From Myoxocephalus aenaeus (lineage: Eukaryota > Chordata > Actinopteri > Perciformes > Cottidae), in assembly GCA_038501785.1 (NCBI GenBank), contig JBAMJR010000013.1:5805001-5869000 (forward strand): a stretch of DNA of 64,000 bases, written 5' to 3'. A program made the position numbers and the translations under genes. Below the pieces are notes generated by a model. That model searched no databases and had not been told where the DNA came from. It saw only the letters and a list, made by a program, of their open reading frames with translations. Below, in pieces: positions 61,435 through 64,000 of the stretch (position 1 is its first letter; each line of letters starts with the position of its first letter).

Positions 61435-64000
61435 TCAATGTCCTTTTTTGCATCTTCCTGCAGCTTTATAAGCGAGATAACACAGGCAGTGAGAGGTAGT
61501 AATATACATGTGTGTACTCTGATGCATAACCAACACATTACCTGTACAACCCATCACCCAACAGTTGCCCTTTGGAGGATTCATCCTGATAATCATATCC
61601 CGCTCTAATTATAATGATCTGCGCTCTATGTGCTCATTATGAGCTTATGAAGCCTTATGAGCAACACAGGTACAGCTGTCTGGCAGAGTATATTACCGTC
61701 ATTATCATTACATGCTGGTCAAGGATGTTTTAGAAATGTCTTTCTGTCTTTTCATCATTCCCTCCATCTTCTCCCCTCTTTCTCCCCCTCTGTCTCTCAT
61801 GTGTTCTCAAGCCAACACTGGCATGGACGAGGTGTGTAATTGGTAATTTCAGAGCGTCGCCGGCACTCCCCTTAAATGACAACCTCATCTCTCCAGCAGC
61901 CGGGCCTGTCTTCAATAATCACCCACATTTGCATTTAGAGTGACTGGCAAAAGGTGACAAGGGTGCGTGTACTGGAGTGTATGTGTGTGCGAGTGCAGGG
62001 ACATGACAGCTATCTTGGGTGTAAGTGCACACAGGAAAACTTGACACTAACGCAGAAACTCTAACTGCTATATTTAAGGCGAGCGGGGAGGCAGGCAGCA
62101 AATTGAGATTTTTCAGATTTCTGCAGAACAGAGATAGTTTTCTCTTCTGGCACGAACAACTGGGAGATAACCACTTCTCACAGAGAGTAGCTGACAACAC
62201 ACACACTTTTCCCCAGTTTGCCTTGGTGAAATCTCCTCGGGGTGTCCTCTTCCCAACCTGCCAGGTGCTGCGGGCCCCTGCAGGGAATCGATCAGCATTC
62301 CTCCGCTTCACGCCACACCTGTCTGTCTACCTGTCTGTGTGCCGGCTGTGAGTCACATGAAGGGCAAAAGAGCCGGAGGGTAAGACACTGCAGGGAACAA
62401 GACCTTTACAAGGCGGTACAGGGCGTTCCCTTTGTGTGTGATCAAATGTAGCCGAGTGGTGGGCAGGACCAATGTTAAGCTACAGCTGTCTCCTAAATCT
62501 TCCTCTAAAGCGAAAAGGGAGCTTGTGATCATCCTCTATCCTCCTACCTTCTGATGAAAGGGAAAGAAGTGTCGACGTCTCTACAGTCGACATTTCTTTT
62601 AAGATGAATCACAGGGGTGGAGGGGAATTAAGTCGGGAGGGCTGTGGGTCTCACATCAGTCTAGAAATGCTTCACACTTTCTCCTTTGGTGCGTTACTGA
62701 AAACAAAAAAGGTCCAGTTGGCCGGAGAAGGTGACAGCAACACCAATGATGTGTTCCAGAAAGTAGTGTGTTCTTCAAATTGAAAATGTATCTTGTGTAA
62801 CATTCCCTTGCACTGAAATTTATTTTGGATTTACTCATTTTTATTGGAGGTGGACACATTTTACCTCTTGTAAGACCGCCAGATGAAATCTCATTCTATT
62901 TTTACAAAAAGAGGTCATAGATTTTTCGAACAAATCCTGAAGCTGTGCACCGCAGTTTGATGGAACCTCCCGCTGTCCCCAGCTGCTGAAACCACTTCCA
63001 CCACTGATAACCAGAAGAAAAGTAATTTCCTAGTACATGTCATAAATAATACGGTTTTTTTTATAATAAAAAAAAGAAAGAAAAAGAAGCGGACATAAGA
63101 CGACATACTTTGAGACGAAAACAGATGGGCAGAGTGTATCATGACAAAAATACAAAGATTTATTTAGAAAGGAGGAGAAAAAAAGCTCCCAAATAACACT
63201 GTTAATTCCTTAAATACAAGTGTAGTACAAATATGACTTTGACAAGCGTTACTCCATTAAGCATCGCCGTGTTTCCCTAAATGTACGAGTTATGTGGATA
63301 GTTCATTTCTAAGTAAGTTCACACAGATAAGGCACAAACACATATCAAGCACTAGTGTAAAATATAAAGTGGCTGTAAATGTTAATTTAAATATCACACT
63401 TTACTGTTGTGGTTTACTCTGTACTGTTAACGGCTTTGTCGAAATGATTCTGTCTAATCATGATTCCAGACACAAGTGAATAGAGAAATTAACTTCAATG
63501 ACTTGTGTCAGTAAGGAAAATAAGGGAGCACAACAAAATACAAAATAAACACAATATATATATATAAATATATGCTGTTACATGTACCTAATTCAAAACC
63601 AAGCGTCAGCCCCAACCTCCTGGAAAACTGGACAAGAGAAGTCCCTTTGGAACAACAACAGGAGAATTAGTGTTCCTCCTGCAGGTTTTTGTAATGCTGG
63701 TGTGCTCATAGTTAAAGTGTTTAGCATCAAGGTGGTGTTCGAAAAGAAAGCAGACATAATACAGAAAAGGATAAGGAATTATAATGCGCCTTGATTATGA
63801 CAACTCTTAATGTTGAATGCACTAAATTGGCCTCTAGAAACAATCAGTTAAGCCCTTTTCAGACATGAGATCTGTTACATTGCTGGATTTAGCGACACAT
63901 CTGTTAAATATCAAAGGTCTCCATGGGGTAATTATTCTGGAACGACTTATTTAAACATGACAGGACTATTACACAAAGAGCGGCAGTGCTCACACTATAT
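61435..64000. other. intergenic, no supported gene
   Basis: Short frames on both strands (longest 130 codons, minus, 61919-62311) have no recognised domains. No recognisable exon of a neighbour, tRNA or transposon end. Confidence 0.5.

Overview
This window is intronic and genic DNA from a vertebrate, almost certainly a teleost fish and probably percomorph. The evidence is intron-split coding sequence with GT-AG junctions, a very high density of CA/GT microsatellites, and interspersed repeats I recognise as teleost families (a tRNA-headed SINE, Tc1-like and piggyBac-like remnants, and several short MITE-like families). There is no operon structure, CRISPR array or prokaryotic signal. Most of the long open frames are chance or microsatellite-derived.

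One protein-coding gene is supported. It lies on the + strand and is sh3rf3 (POSH2, SH3 domain-containing RING finger 3). Nine exons (2-10, assuming a single upstream RING exon as in the mammalian gene) lie at 28852-29127, 31847-31942, 38702-39010, 40160-40275, 43294-43464, 45985-46244, 48631-48956, 56084-56436 and 57209-57377. They join in one continuous frame of 691 codons plus a stop, and their phases agree at every junction. The product contains all four SH3 domains, the linker between SH3-2 and SH3-3 (the Rac-binding region in the paralogue POSH), a proline/serine-rich linker and a basic/His-rich stretch before the last SH3. The N-terminal RING (E3 ligase) exon is not visible here and should lie upstream.

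Layout: 1-28851 is read as part of intron 1, with no recognisable exon. It holds microsatellites, old transposon pieces, a small CpG-rich patch near 9.3-10.0 kb and a piggyBac-like MITE near 13.6-13.9 kb. The coding exons and eight complete introns span 28852-57377. A long 3' UTR probably runs from 57378 to about 61.43 kb, ending after an AATAAA at 61406. The remaining 2.6 kb is intergenic, with no supported gene.

No previously undescribed multi-gene system is evident. The most unusual structures are a 103-bp near-perfect inverted repeat in intron 3 (34011-34113), two 120-bp sequences 25.6 kb apart that differ at 2 positions and both abut GT arrays, two nested transposon insertions, a last-exon acceptor whose pyrimidine tract is replaced by GT repeats, and long UG repeats in the 3' UTR.
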